Assembly (NCBI GenBank): GCA_044225565.1
Contig: JBGAIL010000253.1
Location: 1-5,533 of the forward strand
Origin: CAVXAE01 sp044225565
Lineage (GTDB): Bacteria > Pseudomonadota > Gammaproteobacteria > Steroidobacterales > Steroidobacteraceae
Reading direction: 5' to 3'
Length of the DNA stretch: 5,533 bases
Shown: positions 1 to 5,533 of the stretch, one piece after another
Position numbering within the stretch: the first letter of the stretch is position 1
How the letters are laid out: every line of letters starts with the position of its first letter
Translations under genes and position numbers: made by a program
Notes under the pieces: model-generated
Told to the model about the DNA's origin: nothing
Databases searched by the model: none
Seen by the model: only the letters and a program-made list of their open reading frames with translations

Positions 1-795
1 AGTGACGGTGCGCTCATACCGATCACGCTGCTTCGCTCGCGTGCAAGCAAGCGCGACAGCAGCTCTCCCCTCTTCCTGTACGGCTACGGATCGTATGGCG
101 CATCGGTCCATGCCGACTTCAGGCCACCAGCTCTCGCGCTAGTCGATGAAGGCTGGATCTATGCGATCGCGCACGTGCGCGGTGGAGCGGAACGCGGAAC
201 GGAGTGGTGGCGGTCAGTGCTGCGCAAGGGCAAGAAGACGACGTTCACCGACTTCATCACCTGTGCCGAGCACCTGATCGCCGAGCGCTATACAGCCAGC
301 GGCAGGATCGTTGCGCACGGCTATTCGGCAGGCGGGCTTCTGATGGGTGCCGCTTACACGATGCGGCCGGATCTGTGGGCCGGCGTGATCGCGCAGGTGC
401 CGTTCGTCGACCCTCTCAATACGATGGACTACTTCGAAAGCCACCCGCTCGGAACGACGGCGCTGCCGATATGGGGCGATCCGCGCATACCGGACGAGTA
501 CGCGTACATCGCGAGCTACTCGCCCTACGACAATCTGGGCGCGACGGCGTATCCGGCTCTGCTGGCGACAGGAAACATTGCTGATGAACGCGTGTCGTTC
601 TTCGAGCCGCTGAAATTCGCGGTGAAGGCGCGCCAGCTGACGACGGCGGGCAATCCAGTGCTGGTCAAGATCGATGCCGTCGGCGGCCACGTGTTCCCGG
701 CCGGCTCCGCGGCAGATCGCGATCAGCAAGCCATGTTCGGTGCCTTCGCGATCTGGGCGGCGGATCGGAAATGGGGAGCGGTTCAGCAGCGTTGA
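1..795 (+). CDS. S9-family serine peptidase, oligopeptidase B-like (C-terminal part, 5' end outside window)
   Basis: Reading frame 1 is open from the first base to a TGA at 793-795, giving 264 residues of the alpha/beta-hydrolase domain of a prolyl-oligopeptidase-family enzyme. About 420 N-terminal residues, including the beta-propeller, should lie upstream if it has the usual length of about 690. Seen directly: the GYGSYGAS segment (residues 28-35), the HVRGGAERG segment (58-66), the nucleophile elbow GYSAGG with Ser at codon 325-327, ADERV with Asp at 583-585, and GGHVF with His at 688-690. The segments GVIAQVPFVD and SYSPYDN closely match oligopeptidase B rather than prolyl oligopeptidase. 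Such enzymes cleave short peptides, usually after Arg/Lys. Here the residues aligned with the S1 glutamates are Ala (460-462) and Pro (466-468), so specificity has probably changed. The gene is convergent with the FecR gene and so not in its operon. The family call is firm; the substrate is unknown. Confidence 0.93.
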   Translation, partial: SDGALIPITLLRSRASKRDSSSPLFLYGYGSYGASVHADFRPPALALVDEGWIYAIAHVRGGAERGTEWWRSVLRKGKKTTFTDFITCAEHLIAERYTASGRIVAHGYSAGGLLMGAAYTMRPDLWAGVIAQVPFVDPLNTMDYFESHPLGTTALPIWGDPRIPDEYAYIASYSPYDNLGATAYPALLATGNIADERVSFFEPLKFAVKARQLTTAGNPVLVKIDAVGGHVFPAGSAADRDQQAMFGAFAIWAADRKWGAVQQR

Positions 796-906
796 GAGGG
801 TGCAGGCGCCGCATCCAGGGAAAGAATCGTTCGACGATCCAGCGCCGCTGATACCGCCGCAACCGCAGACCATCCTGCGCCGCCCGCCTCACCCGATTGG
901 AGCGAC
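796..906. other. Convergent intergenic gap
   Basis: This 111-bp gap lies between the stop of the peptidase gene (+) and the stop of the FecR gene (-). I see no coding potential of its own and no RNA gene. The only structure is a short inverted repeat at 826-838, listed separately. Confidence 0.6.
819..838 (-). terminator. Possible weak terminator hairpin downstream of the FecR gene
   Basis: ATCGT at 826-830 and ACGAT at 834-838 form a perfect 5-bp inverted repeat around a 3-base loop. Read on the minus strand, in the direction of fecR transcription, the hairpin is followed by a short pyrimidine run (TCTTTCCC). The stem is short and the T-tract interrupted, so this is at best a weak intrinsic terminator. 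Confidence 0.22.
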
Positions 907-1998
907 TCAGTTCCGCTGAGCGCCAGCGCGACCGGGCCGCGCACTGATGCGGATCTCCCCTCCTTCCTGCAGGATCTGCAGACCGGGCTCCGGGCGCAGG
1001 AAGTCGATCAATGATTGAGGGTCGTCCGCATCGAACGTGCCGCCGTACCGGCGAGCGCGCAAGGCCTCGCCTTCGATTCGGATCTGCACATTTCGATTGT
1101 AGCGGTTGAATTCCTCTGCGATCTCGGCAAGCGCATTGCTCTTGAAAATCAGGCGGCGCTGGCGCCACGCCGTGGCGACCGCGACATCGGATGGAGCGCG
1201 CGACAACGTGCCGTCAGACACGATGTGCGCCTCTTCCCCCGCAGAGAACAGCGACGCGCTGCGCGCCGTCGCCAGGGACCCCGCTTGCCGGAGCGCGATG
1301 TCGGCGGCTTGAACCGGCGCGATGCGCACCTTTCCCTCGATGACTGATACCGTCGTGCCGCTGCCGCGTCGATATACGTTGAACTGGGTGCCCACGGCCT
1401 GGATCACGGCCGAAGGCGTTCGCACGAGGAACGGACGCGTCGCATCGCGCGCCACTTTGAAGAGCGCCTCGCCCTCCAGCAGTCGCAGCTCGCGTCGCTC
1501 TGCGGAAAAACGCACCTGCAACCGCGATCGCGCATTGAGCTGAACGATGGAACCGTCGTCCAGCTCGATGGCGCGCTGTTCGCCGATACTCGTGGCGATT
1601 GCTTTCTCGTGGCCCGGGATCGTCGGCCTCCACGCCATACCGAGCGCCACGACCAGAAGCGCAATGGTGGCCGCAACGCTCCAGCGTCCAGGCCGGGCGC
1701 TGCTCCGACGCTTGCCCGATCCGCTCTGACGTCGCCCCGCCTCTCGCCCGAACGTCACGACACCACCGGGCGCCTCCGCGCGTACCACCGGCACCGGCAG
1801 CAGCCGCTGCGGATCGAAACGTTGCACCTCATGATCGAGCGCCTTGATGAACAGGAACTCCTCGATATGGCGCGGCGAACGGCGCAGCCACGCCGCGAAT
1901 CCGGCGCGCGCCTCGGCGCCGCCGGCGTTCAGCGCCTCGAGCCATTCCGCCGCCTCTTCTGCGACTCTCGACGTATCCGGTCGGGTCCGTTCAGTCAT
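907..1998 (-). CDS. FecR-family anti-sigma factor / transmembrane sigma regulator
   Basis: This 363-residue protein has the full FecR architecture. A cytoplasmic N-terminal helical domain (about 10-60, with AAEWLEAL and GFAAWLRRSPRH, DUF4880 type) would bind the sigma factor. A basic stretch (86-106) precedes one transmembrane helix (about 107-123). The periplasmic FecR domain (about 140-226) carries ELDDGSIVQLNARS, LLEGEALFKVARD and the signature GTQFNVYRRG at 203-212. The C-terminal domain (about 278-352) is the part known in FecR/PupR to contact the receptor's STN domain. In this family the protein relays ligand occupancy of the outer-membrane receptor to the ECF sigma factor and is typically processed by proteolysis. 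Its ATG lies within the end of the sigma gene (ATGACTGA overlap) and is preceded by a strong Shine-Dalgarno, supporting this start and translational coupling. I see no convincing twin-arginine motif before the membrane helix. Confidence 0.95.
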   Translation of the reverse strand: MTERTRPDTSRVAEEAAEWLEALNAGGAEARAGFAAWLRRSPRHIEEFLFIKALDHEVQRFDPQRLLPVPVVRAEAPGGVVTFGREAGRRQSGSGKRRSSARPGRWSVAATIALLVVALGMAWRPTIPGHEKAIATSIGEQRAIELDDGSIVQLNARSRLQVRFSAERRELRLLEGEALFKVARDATRPFLVRTPSAVIQAVGTQFNVYRRGSGTTVSVIEGKVRIAPVQAADIALRQAGSLATARSASLFSAGEEAHIVSDGTLSRAPSDVAVATAWRQRRLIFKSNALAEIAEEFNRYNRNVQIRIEGEALRARRYGGTFDADDPQSLIDFLRPEPGLQILQEGGEIRISARPGRAGAQRN

Positions 1999-2533
1999 TT
2001 CCCAAGCCTCCCTGGGCCAGAAGGGTTGCGCGCACCTTCGCCCTGGCTTGAAAGAGGTACTTCTTCACCGTGTGTGCGGACAACCCCAGCTGATGCGCCA
2101 CTTCCGGGATGGAGCAGCCGTCACGCGAGCGCAGCAGAAGTACCGCCCGGTGCACCGGGGGGAGCTGGTCGAGTGCGCGGGTGAGCTCGCCCTGCAGGCC
2201 GAGCCTGTCCACCGGGCCCTCGGGCTCGGGAGCCTGCAGTTGCGCTTCCATGCCTGAGACGAGCTCGGAGTCGTACGTGACCAGGTCGCGGTGAGTGCGA
2301 ATGCGGAACTGGTAGACGACGTGCGAGGCGATCCCGTACAGATAGTCCAGCGGGCTGCGAATCAACTCGCCGCCCTCCACCCTCAACAGGCGCAGGTACA
2401 CTTCCTGGGAGAGGTCTTCGGCTTCGCCCGACCCGCGCAGCCGGCGCGCGAGGTAGCGATGCAGCTCCTCCCGATACTCGAGGAAAGCCGCATGGAGCGG
2501 GTGGCTCGCGCGATGGCGCACCTCGGGGCCCAT
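1991..2533 (-). CDS. FecI-like ECF RNA polymerase sigma factor
   Basis: This 180-residue protein has the two-domain layout of an extracytoplasmic-function sigma factor. Region 2 spans about residues 14-80, with YLARRLRGSGEAEDLSQEVYL resembling the conserved core-binding and -10-recognition segment. A variable linker (about 85-112) follows. Region 4 spans about 117-170, with a helix-turn-helix at about 141-167 (SIPEVAHQLGLSAHTVKKYL). The VKKYL segment is characteristic of the FecI branch. The protein directs RNA polymerase to promoters of the signalled regulon, most likely the divergent receptor gene, under control of the overlapping FecR gene. The start is well fixed: an in-frame TAG (minus strand, 2534-2536) directly abuts the ATG, so no longer form is possible, and GGAG lies 5 bases upstream. 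The length is usual for the family. The promoter it recognises cannot be told from the sequence. Confidence 0.95.
   Translation of the reverse strand: MGPEVRHRASHPLHAAFLEYREELHRYLARRLRGSGEAEDLSQEVYLRLLRVEGGELIRSPLDYLYGIASHVVYQFRIRTHRDLVTYDSELVSGMEAQLQAPEPEGPVDRLGLQGELTRALDQLPPVHRAVLLLRSRDGCSIPEVAHQLGLSAHTVKKYLFQARAKVRATLLAQGGLGND
2007..2013 (-). promoter_or_regulatory. Shine-Dalgarno of the FecR gene, inside the sigma gene
   Basis: On the minus strand AGGGAGG lies 8 bases before the FecR ATG (1996-1998), within the last codons of the sigma gene. A strong site combined with an 8-bp gene overlap points to coupled, roughly matched synthesis of sigma factor and anti-sigma. Confidence 0.75.
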
Positions 2534-2538
2534 CTATA

Positions 2539-2542
2539 CTCC
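2539..2542 (-). promoter_or_regulatory. Shine-Dalgarno of the sigma gene
   Basis: GGAG on the minus strand lies 5 bases before the ATG at 2531-2533. Together with the in-frame TAG immediately before that ATG, it decides the start of the sigma gene. Confidence 0.65.
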
Positions 2543-2588
2543 GCATCGACGCATTCGTTATCCATGAAGTGTACTTGCGGCAGGCATT

Positions 2589-2616
2589 CGGGGTAGTCGG
2601 ACGGCGAAATACCCCG
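2589..2616. repeat. Inverted repeat, 7-bp arms, possible operator
   Basis: CGGGGTA (2589-2595) and TACCCCG (2610-2616) are perfect reverse complements separated by 14 bp, with arm centres 21 bp apart, about two helical turns. This spacing fits a dimeric DNA-binding protein on one face of DNA. The right arm also overlaps a smaller palindrome, CCCG-TTT-CGGG at 2613-2623. The repeat is certain as sequence; its function is a guess, and short GC-rich repeats also arise by chance. Confidence 0.4.
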
Positions 2617-2622
2617 TTTCGG

Positions 2623-2645
2623 GCCGGGAGCGACACTTCCCCGGC
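2623..2645. repeat. Inverted repeat / leader hairpin upstream of the receptor gene
   Basis: GCCGGG (2623-2628) and CCCGGC (2640-2645) are perfect reverse complements around 11 bases, and AG/CT can extend the stem past a bulge. If the transcript starts upstream, this would form a stable GC-rich hairpin ending 34 bases before the receptor ATG. A role in leader stability or translation is possible but not shown. Confidence 0.35.
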
Positions 2646-2666
2646 AAAGGCCCCATCGAGGCCGAC

Positions 2667-2670
2667 AGGG
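2667..2670 (+). promoter_or_regulatory. Weak Shine-Dalgarno of the receptor gene
   Basis: AGGG lies 9 bases before the ATG at 2680. An in-frame TAA at 2671-2673 excludes any longer start. The next in-frame ATG at 2686 is too far from this site and would shorten the signal peptide, so 2680 is preferred. Confidence 0.55.
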
Positions 2671-2679
2671 TAAACCGCC

Positions 2680-5067
2680 ATGCGCATGCTCGGATTCACG
2701 TTGATCGCAACCACCGCCCTTTGGGGTACCGCGGCCCAGGGCCAGGCCGACGCCGTGTCGGTACCGCTCGTGATCCCGACGCAACCCATGCCCGACGCCC
2801 TGAACGCTTTCGCACAGCAGACCGGGCTGCAGGTCATCTTCCAGGCTGATGAGCTCCTCGCGAGCGGTGCCACCGCGCCACGCGTCGAGGGCACTTTCAC
2901 CCCGGAGGCCGCCCTCAAGCTGCTCCTCGCGGGCACGGAGCTGCGCTACGAGTACGTGAATCCGCGGACGATCGCGATCCGGGCCACCTCGCTGCCGCCC
3001 AAGGCAGGCCTGGATGAGCGCAGCGGGGCTTTCATGCTGGCGCACGCCCAGGAGGGTGGCGCCGCAGGCCAGGATGCGGCAGGCCCTTCCGAGACGACCG
3101 GAGGAGGCGAGTTGGCGAATCAGCTGCAGGAAATCGTCGTCACCGCCGAAAAGACGTCCCGCTCCCTGCGCGATACATCGACGAGCGTCGTCGTGCTGAC
3201 GGCCAGTGATCTGGAGAAGCGCCCCGGCTTCGACTCCGCCAAGGACATCCTCGCGCGCCTGGGCAACGTCGTCGATACGGGCAAGGGCAACTTCCTGCCG
3301 GCGGTTCGAGGCGTCGACGGCACCGGTCCTGCGCAGGGAGCGGACGCCTTCCTCGGCGGTACCCGCCCGCGCTTCGCATTTCAGCTCGACGGGCGCCCGC
3401 TCGGCTACAACGAAACCGTGTTCGGCGACTTCGGGCTGTTCGACGTGCAGCAGGTCGAAGTGTTGCGCGGCCCGCAAAGCACGCTGCAGGGCCGCAACGC
3501 CATGGGCGGCACCATCGCCATCCGCACGAAAGATCCGACTTTCGACTGGCACGGCGGCTTGCGCGCCGTCGGCGGCGACAACTCGCACCGCCAGGGGTCG
3601 GCATACGTCTCGGGGCCTCTGATCGAGGACCAGCTCGCCTTCCGCATCGCCTACGAGCAGTCCGATTTCGAGAGTTTCGCCAAGATGCCCGTGCGCATTG
3701 CCGGCCGCGACTCCGCCGAGTACTCCTCCAGATCGGCGCGGGCGAAACTGCTGATCAAGCCTCTGGCGCTGCCGGGATTCAGCACGGTGCTCACGGTCAA
3801 CCATACCGAGTTCGAGGGGCCGCAAGCCGAGATCATCGCCTATCCTTTCGATGAGCACGTCAGCATCGGCGGCAACTCGCCCATCTTCGTGCCGAAGTCG
3901 ACCGCCGCCATCATCGATTCCCGGTGGGAATGCTCCTGTGACATCACCTTCGAGAACACGCTCTCCTATACCGATTTCGGCGTGGAACGGCTGGTCGATC
4001 CCGGCGAGTTCAACGTCGATATCGATGGCCACGAGTTCGTGCTCCAGCCGCGTGCCCGCTTCACCCGCCTCGAGGGCCGCTTGAGCGCGCTCATCGGTGC
4101 CTACTACCTGAAGGCGCATCAGGATGAGGCGACCGATTTCATCGGCGGCCTCACGTTCGACGACGCGACGACCACTTCGGCCCTCTTCTCGGAGCTGACC
4201 TACCGGACTTCGGAGCGATTCGACGTGACCGCGGGCGGTCGATTCGAACGCGAGCATCGTGACCGGCTCAGCACGGGCATCTTCTTCGTGGACCTGGACG
4301 AGGTCTACAAGGTTTTCATGCCGAAGCTCGCACTGGCCTGGCATACGAGCCCCGACAGCACGCTCGGCCTGGTCGTCTCCCGGGGGTACAACGGCGGCGG
4401 TGCCGCGTTCACTTACGAGTTCCCGTTCGTCAACTACGAGTACGACCCCGAGTACGTGTGGAACTACGAGGCCTACGGCCGGTTCGATCTGATGGACAAG
4501 CGGCTGTCCCTCACCGCCAACCTCTTCTACTCGGATTACAAGGACTTCCAGCTGCCATTCGACATCAACCCGGACCCTGCGGTCTTCGCCTTCGTGATCC
4601 GCAACGCCGACAAGGTGAAAACCTACGGCGCCGAGCTCGGCCTGCGCTACCTCGCGCTGCCGGGCCTCGAGCTGTATGCCGACGTGGGCCTCATCAAGAC
4701 GAAAGTTGCCTCGTATCCGGGCAACAGCGTCGAAGGCAACGAGCTGCCGCGCTCGCCGCGTTTCTCCAGTCAATTCGGGGTGGCGTATGGCAAGCGCACG
4801 GGGCCTCAGCTCTCGATCGACGCGCGTTACTCCGGCGCGTACTTCTCGGACATCATCAATCTCGCGAGCGAGCGCACGCGTCCTTACTGGTCGGCAAGCG
4901 CGCAGGCGGCTTACGCGTTCGAGAAAGTGCGCGTCTTCGCATCGCTCGAGAACATCTTCGACCAGGGCAGGCCGATCTCCCTGTATCGCGGCGCCACGTT
5001 CGCGGATGACCAGGCGATGCTGCTGCATCCGCGCAGCTACAAGGTCGGCATATCCGTTGATTTCTAA
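2680..5067 (+). CDS. TonB-dependent outer-membrane receptor/transducer with STN signalling domain
   Basis: This 795-residue protein has a signal peptide (hydrophobic core about 4-18, likely cleaved after Ala23). An STN domain follows (about 28-101, with MPDALNAFAQQTGLQVIF and VEGTFTPEAALKLLLAGT), then a Gly/Ala-rich linker (102-148) and a TonB box EIVVTA at 151-156. The plug (about 160-285) includes FQLDGRPL and the hallmark VEVLRGPQSTLQGRNAMGGTI. The beta-barrel (about 290-795) ends in the C-terminal Phe typical of outer-membrane barrels. The STN domain marks it as a transducer, which besides importing its ligand with TonB energy signals to FecR. The divergent sigma/FecR operon is its evident partner. 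Substrate cannot be told: no siderophore-, citrate- or sugar-specific feature is recognisable, and the barrel loops are diverged. The only cysteines in the whole protein form a Cys-Ser-Cys at 418-420. The reading frame is intact and the length is normal. Confidence 0.96.
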   Translation: MRMLGFTLIATTALWGTAAQGQADAVSVPLVIPTQPMPDALNAFAQQTGLQVIFQADELLASGATAPRVEGTFTPEAALKLLLAGTELRYEYVNPRTIAIRATSLPPKAGLDERSGAFMLAHAQEGGAAGQDAAGPSETTGGGELANQLQEIVVTAEKTSRSLRDTSTSVVVLTASDLEKRPGFDSAKDILARLGNVVDTGKGNFLPAVRGVDGTGPAQGADAFLGGTRPRFAFQLDGRPLGYNETVFGDFGLFDVQQVEVLRGPQSTLQGRNAMGGTIAIRTKDPTFDWHGGLRAVGGDNSHRQGSAYVSGPLIEDQLAFRIAYEQSDFESFAKMPVRIAGRDSAEYSSRSARAKLLIKPLALPGFSTVLTVNHTEFEGPQAEIIAYPFDEHVSIGGNSPIFVPKSTAAIIDSRWECSCDITFENTLSYTDFGVERLVDPGEFNVDIDGHEFVLQPRARFTRLEGRLSALIGAYYLKAHQDEATDFIGGLTFDDATTTSALFSELTYRTSERFDVTAGGRFEREHRDRLSTGIFFVDLDEVYKVFMPKLALAWHTSPDSTLGLVVSRGYNGGGAAFTYEFPFVNYEYDPEYVWNYEAYGRFDLMDKRLSLTANLFYSDYKDFQLPFDINPDPAVFAFVIRNADKVKTYGAELGLRYLALPGLELYADVGLIKTKVASYPGNSVEGNELPRSPRFSSQFGVAYGKRTGPQLSIDARYSGAYFSDIINLASERTRPYWSASAQAAYAFEKVRVFASLENIFDQGRPISLYRGATFADDQAMLLHPRSYKVGISVDF

Positions 5068-5150
5068 GGGTCTTGAGCCAGTCCGTGGCGGCGCCTCCGC
5101 TGACCTTCATGCCGAGGCCAGACACCGCCGGATGATCCGCTGCGAGTTGC
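5068..5150. other. Convergent intergenic gap
   Basis: This 83-bp gap lies between the receptor stop (+) and the stop of the membrane-protein gene (-). It contains an 11-bp palindrome CGGATGATCCG at 5129-5139, but there is no stem followed by a T-run on either strand. I see no clear intrinsic terminator or gene. Confidence 0.5.
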
Positions 5151-5533
5151 CTAAAGATGCGAAGGTGGATTTTTAGAAGCAGGAACGCCAGAACCTGCGC
5201 CGGTGCGCCTCAACCAGAATCCGAAGATCGCCCCGACAGGCCCGGCTACATATGGCAAGGTTGCGCGACCGGCGCCAATCGTGCTGCCCCAATCCACATA
5301 GGCCTCGGCCCGACTGAACCGAACGAGCAACAGGAGTGCGTACAGCGCCAGGAACCCGACCCGCAAGCCCTTTCGGAAAGGCCCCAGTGCCACCACGAGC
5401 AGCGTCATCACCACGAACCGCGGGAGCAGGAGGGCGAGCAGCTGAAGCGGGGGCGACCATAGTGCCGATGTCTTTAGCAGACTGAACATCGATCCCGATA
5501 GCACGAAAAGCTCAATGGCGGCCGAGACGATCA
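5151..5533 (-). CDS. Hypothetical multi-spanning membrane protein (partial, start outside window)
   Basis: The minus-strand frame is open from the right edge to a TAG at 5151-5153, giving 126 residues. A GTG at 5502-5504 and an ATG at 5487-5489 are in frame but lack a properly spaced Shine-Dalgarno, and the residues before them are hydrophobic, so the true start is probably beyond the window. Four hydrophobic stretches are visible (fragment numbering): about 1-19, 29-49, 56-72 and 90-107. They are separated by short basic or polar links (FRKGLR, RFSRAEAYVDW, WLRR), followed by a polar tail. This alternation of hydrophobic segments with Arg/Lys-bearing loops supports an integral inner-membrane protein rather than a chance frame. 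I recognise no family and no catalytic motif. It is convergent with the receptor gene, so there is no operon link to the signalling module. Confidence 0.62.
   Translation of the reverse strand, partial: IVSAAIELFVLSGSMFSLLKTSALWSPPLQLLALLLPRFVVMTLLVVALGPFRKGLRVGFLALYALLLLVRFSRAEAYVDWGSTIGAGRATLPYVAGPVGAIFGFWLRRTGAGSGVPASKNPPSHL

Larger units (their letters stand above)
2534..2679. promoter_or_regulatory. Divergent intergenic region between sigma and receptor genes
   Basis: These 146 bp must hold the promoters for both the leftward sigma/FecR operon and the rightward receptor gene. I could not identify a convincing sigma-70 promoter on either strand. A GAAAT-like -35 candidate at 2606-2610 (plus strand) resembles the GGAAAT of fecA-type promoters, but no matching -10 TC/GTC occurs at the expected spacing. 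The region holds two inverted repeats (2589-2616 and 2623-2645), and both ribosome-binding sites. Its promoter role is inferred from gene orientation. Confidence 0.6.

Noticed and set aside
214..873. 219-codon minus-strand frame opposite the peptidase
   Set aside because: The plus strand carries all three catalytic motifs in frame. The antisense product is Arg-rich and without structure, so it is a shadow.
1609..2184. 191-codon plus-strand frame across the FecR/sigma junction
   Set aside because: It lies opposite two well-supported genes, is rich in Arg/Pro/Ala, and has no recognisable domain. It is a GC-rich shadow frame.
2555..2570. GATAAC on the minus strand as a -10 for the sigma gene
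   Set aside because: It matches four of six -10 positions, but no acceptable -35 lies 16-18 bases upstream.
2575..2610. TTGCGG (2575-2580) and CGAAAT (2605-2610) as a sigma-70 promoter for the receptor
   Set aside because: The spacing of 24 bases is too long and CGAAAT is a poor -10. It was not called as a promoter.
3034..3054. Receptor linker segment ending in LAHAQ as a second signal-peptide site
   Set aside because: The preceding hydrophobic run is too short and comes after a complete STN domain, so a second export signal is unlikely.
2383..5028. Very long (881-codon) open frame antisense to the receptor gene
   Set aside because: It is in codon register with the receptor, so it stays open simply because the receptor has no TTA, CTA or TCA codons over this stretch, as expected at high G+C. 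Its translation is rich in Arg/Glu/Val without domain motifs, and the sense strand is clearly the real gene.
5129..5139. Palindrome CGGATGATCCG as a terminator between receptor and membrane-protein genes
   Set aside because: The usable stem is only 4 bp with a 3-base loop, and no T-run follows on either strand.
1..5533. Search for CRISPR arrays, tRNA/rRNA genes, insertion sequences or attachment sites
   Set aside because: No direct-repeat arrays, RNA-gene landmarks, transposase motifs or terminal inverted repeats were seen. Coding regions fill nearly the whole window.

Overview
The window is GC-rich, almost fully coding, and looks like a proteobacterial chromosome. The organism cannot be fixed from the sequence. 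A TonB-dependent outer-membrane receptor and a FecI/FecR pair require a Gram-negative cell. The style (STN-type receptor, high G+C, near absence of TTA/CTA/TCA codons) suits a Gammaproteobacterium of the Xanthomonadales/Steroidobacter kind or a related group, but this is only an impression.

Layout. 1-795 (+) is the C-terminal catalytic half of an S9-family serine peptidase related to oligopeptidase B; its start lies left of the window. 796-906 is a short convergent gap with at most a weak terminator-like hairpin. 907-1998 (-) is a FecR-family transmembrane sigma regulator, and 1991-2533 (-) is a FecI-like ECF sigma factor; the two overlap by 8 bp and form an operon. 2534-2679 is a divergent intergenic region with ribosome-binding sites and two inverted repeats. 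2680-5067 (+) is a 795-residue TonB-dependent receptor with an N-terminal STN signalling domain. 5068-5150 is a convergent gap with no clear terminator. 5151-5533 (-) is the C-terminal part of an unrecognised multi-spanning membrane protein whose start lies right of the window.

How it works together. The three middle genes form a complete cell-surface signalling module of the FecA-FecR-FecI type. A ligand binds the outer-membrane receptor, the receptor's periplasmic STN domain contacts the C-terminal domain of FecR, and FecR releases or activates the sigma factor, which most likely transcribes the divergent receptor gene. The ligand is not evident. No iron-, citrate- or siderophore-specific neighbour is present.

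The most interesting observation is that the neighbouring peptidase keeps the Ser/Asp/His triad and the oligopeptidase B fold motifs, but appears to have lost both S1 glutamates and one P2 aspartate that give oligopeptidase B its preference for basic residues. A diverged S9 peptidase next to a sigma/anti-sigma/TonB-receptor module recalls the surroundings of lasso-peptide isopeptidases. The sequence here is closer to oligopeptidase B, so a peptide-uptake or peptide-processing role is a hypothesis only.
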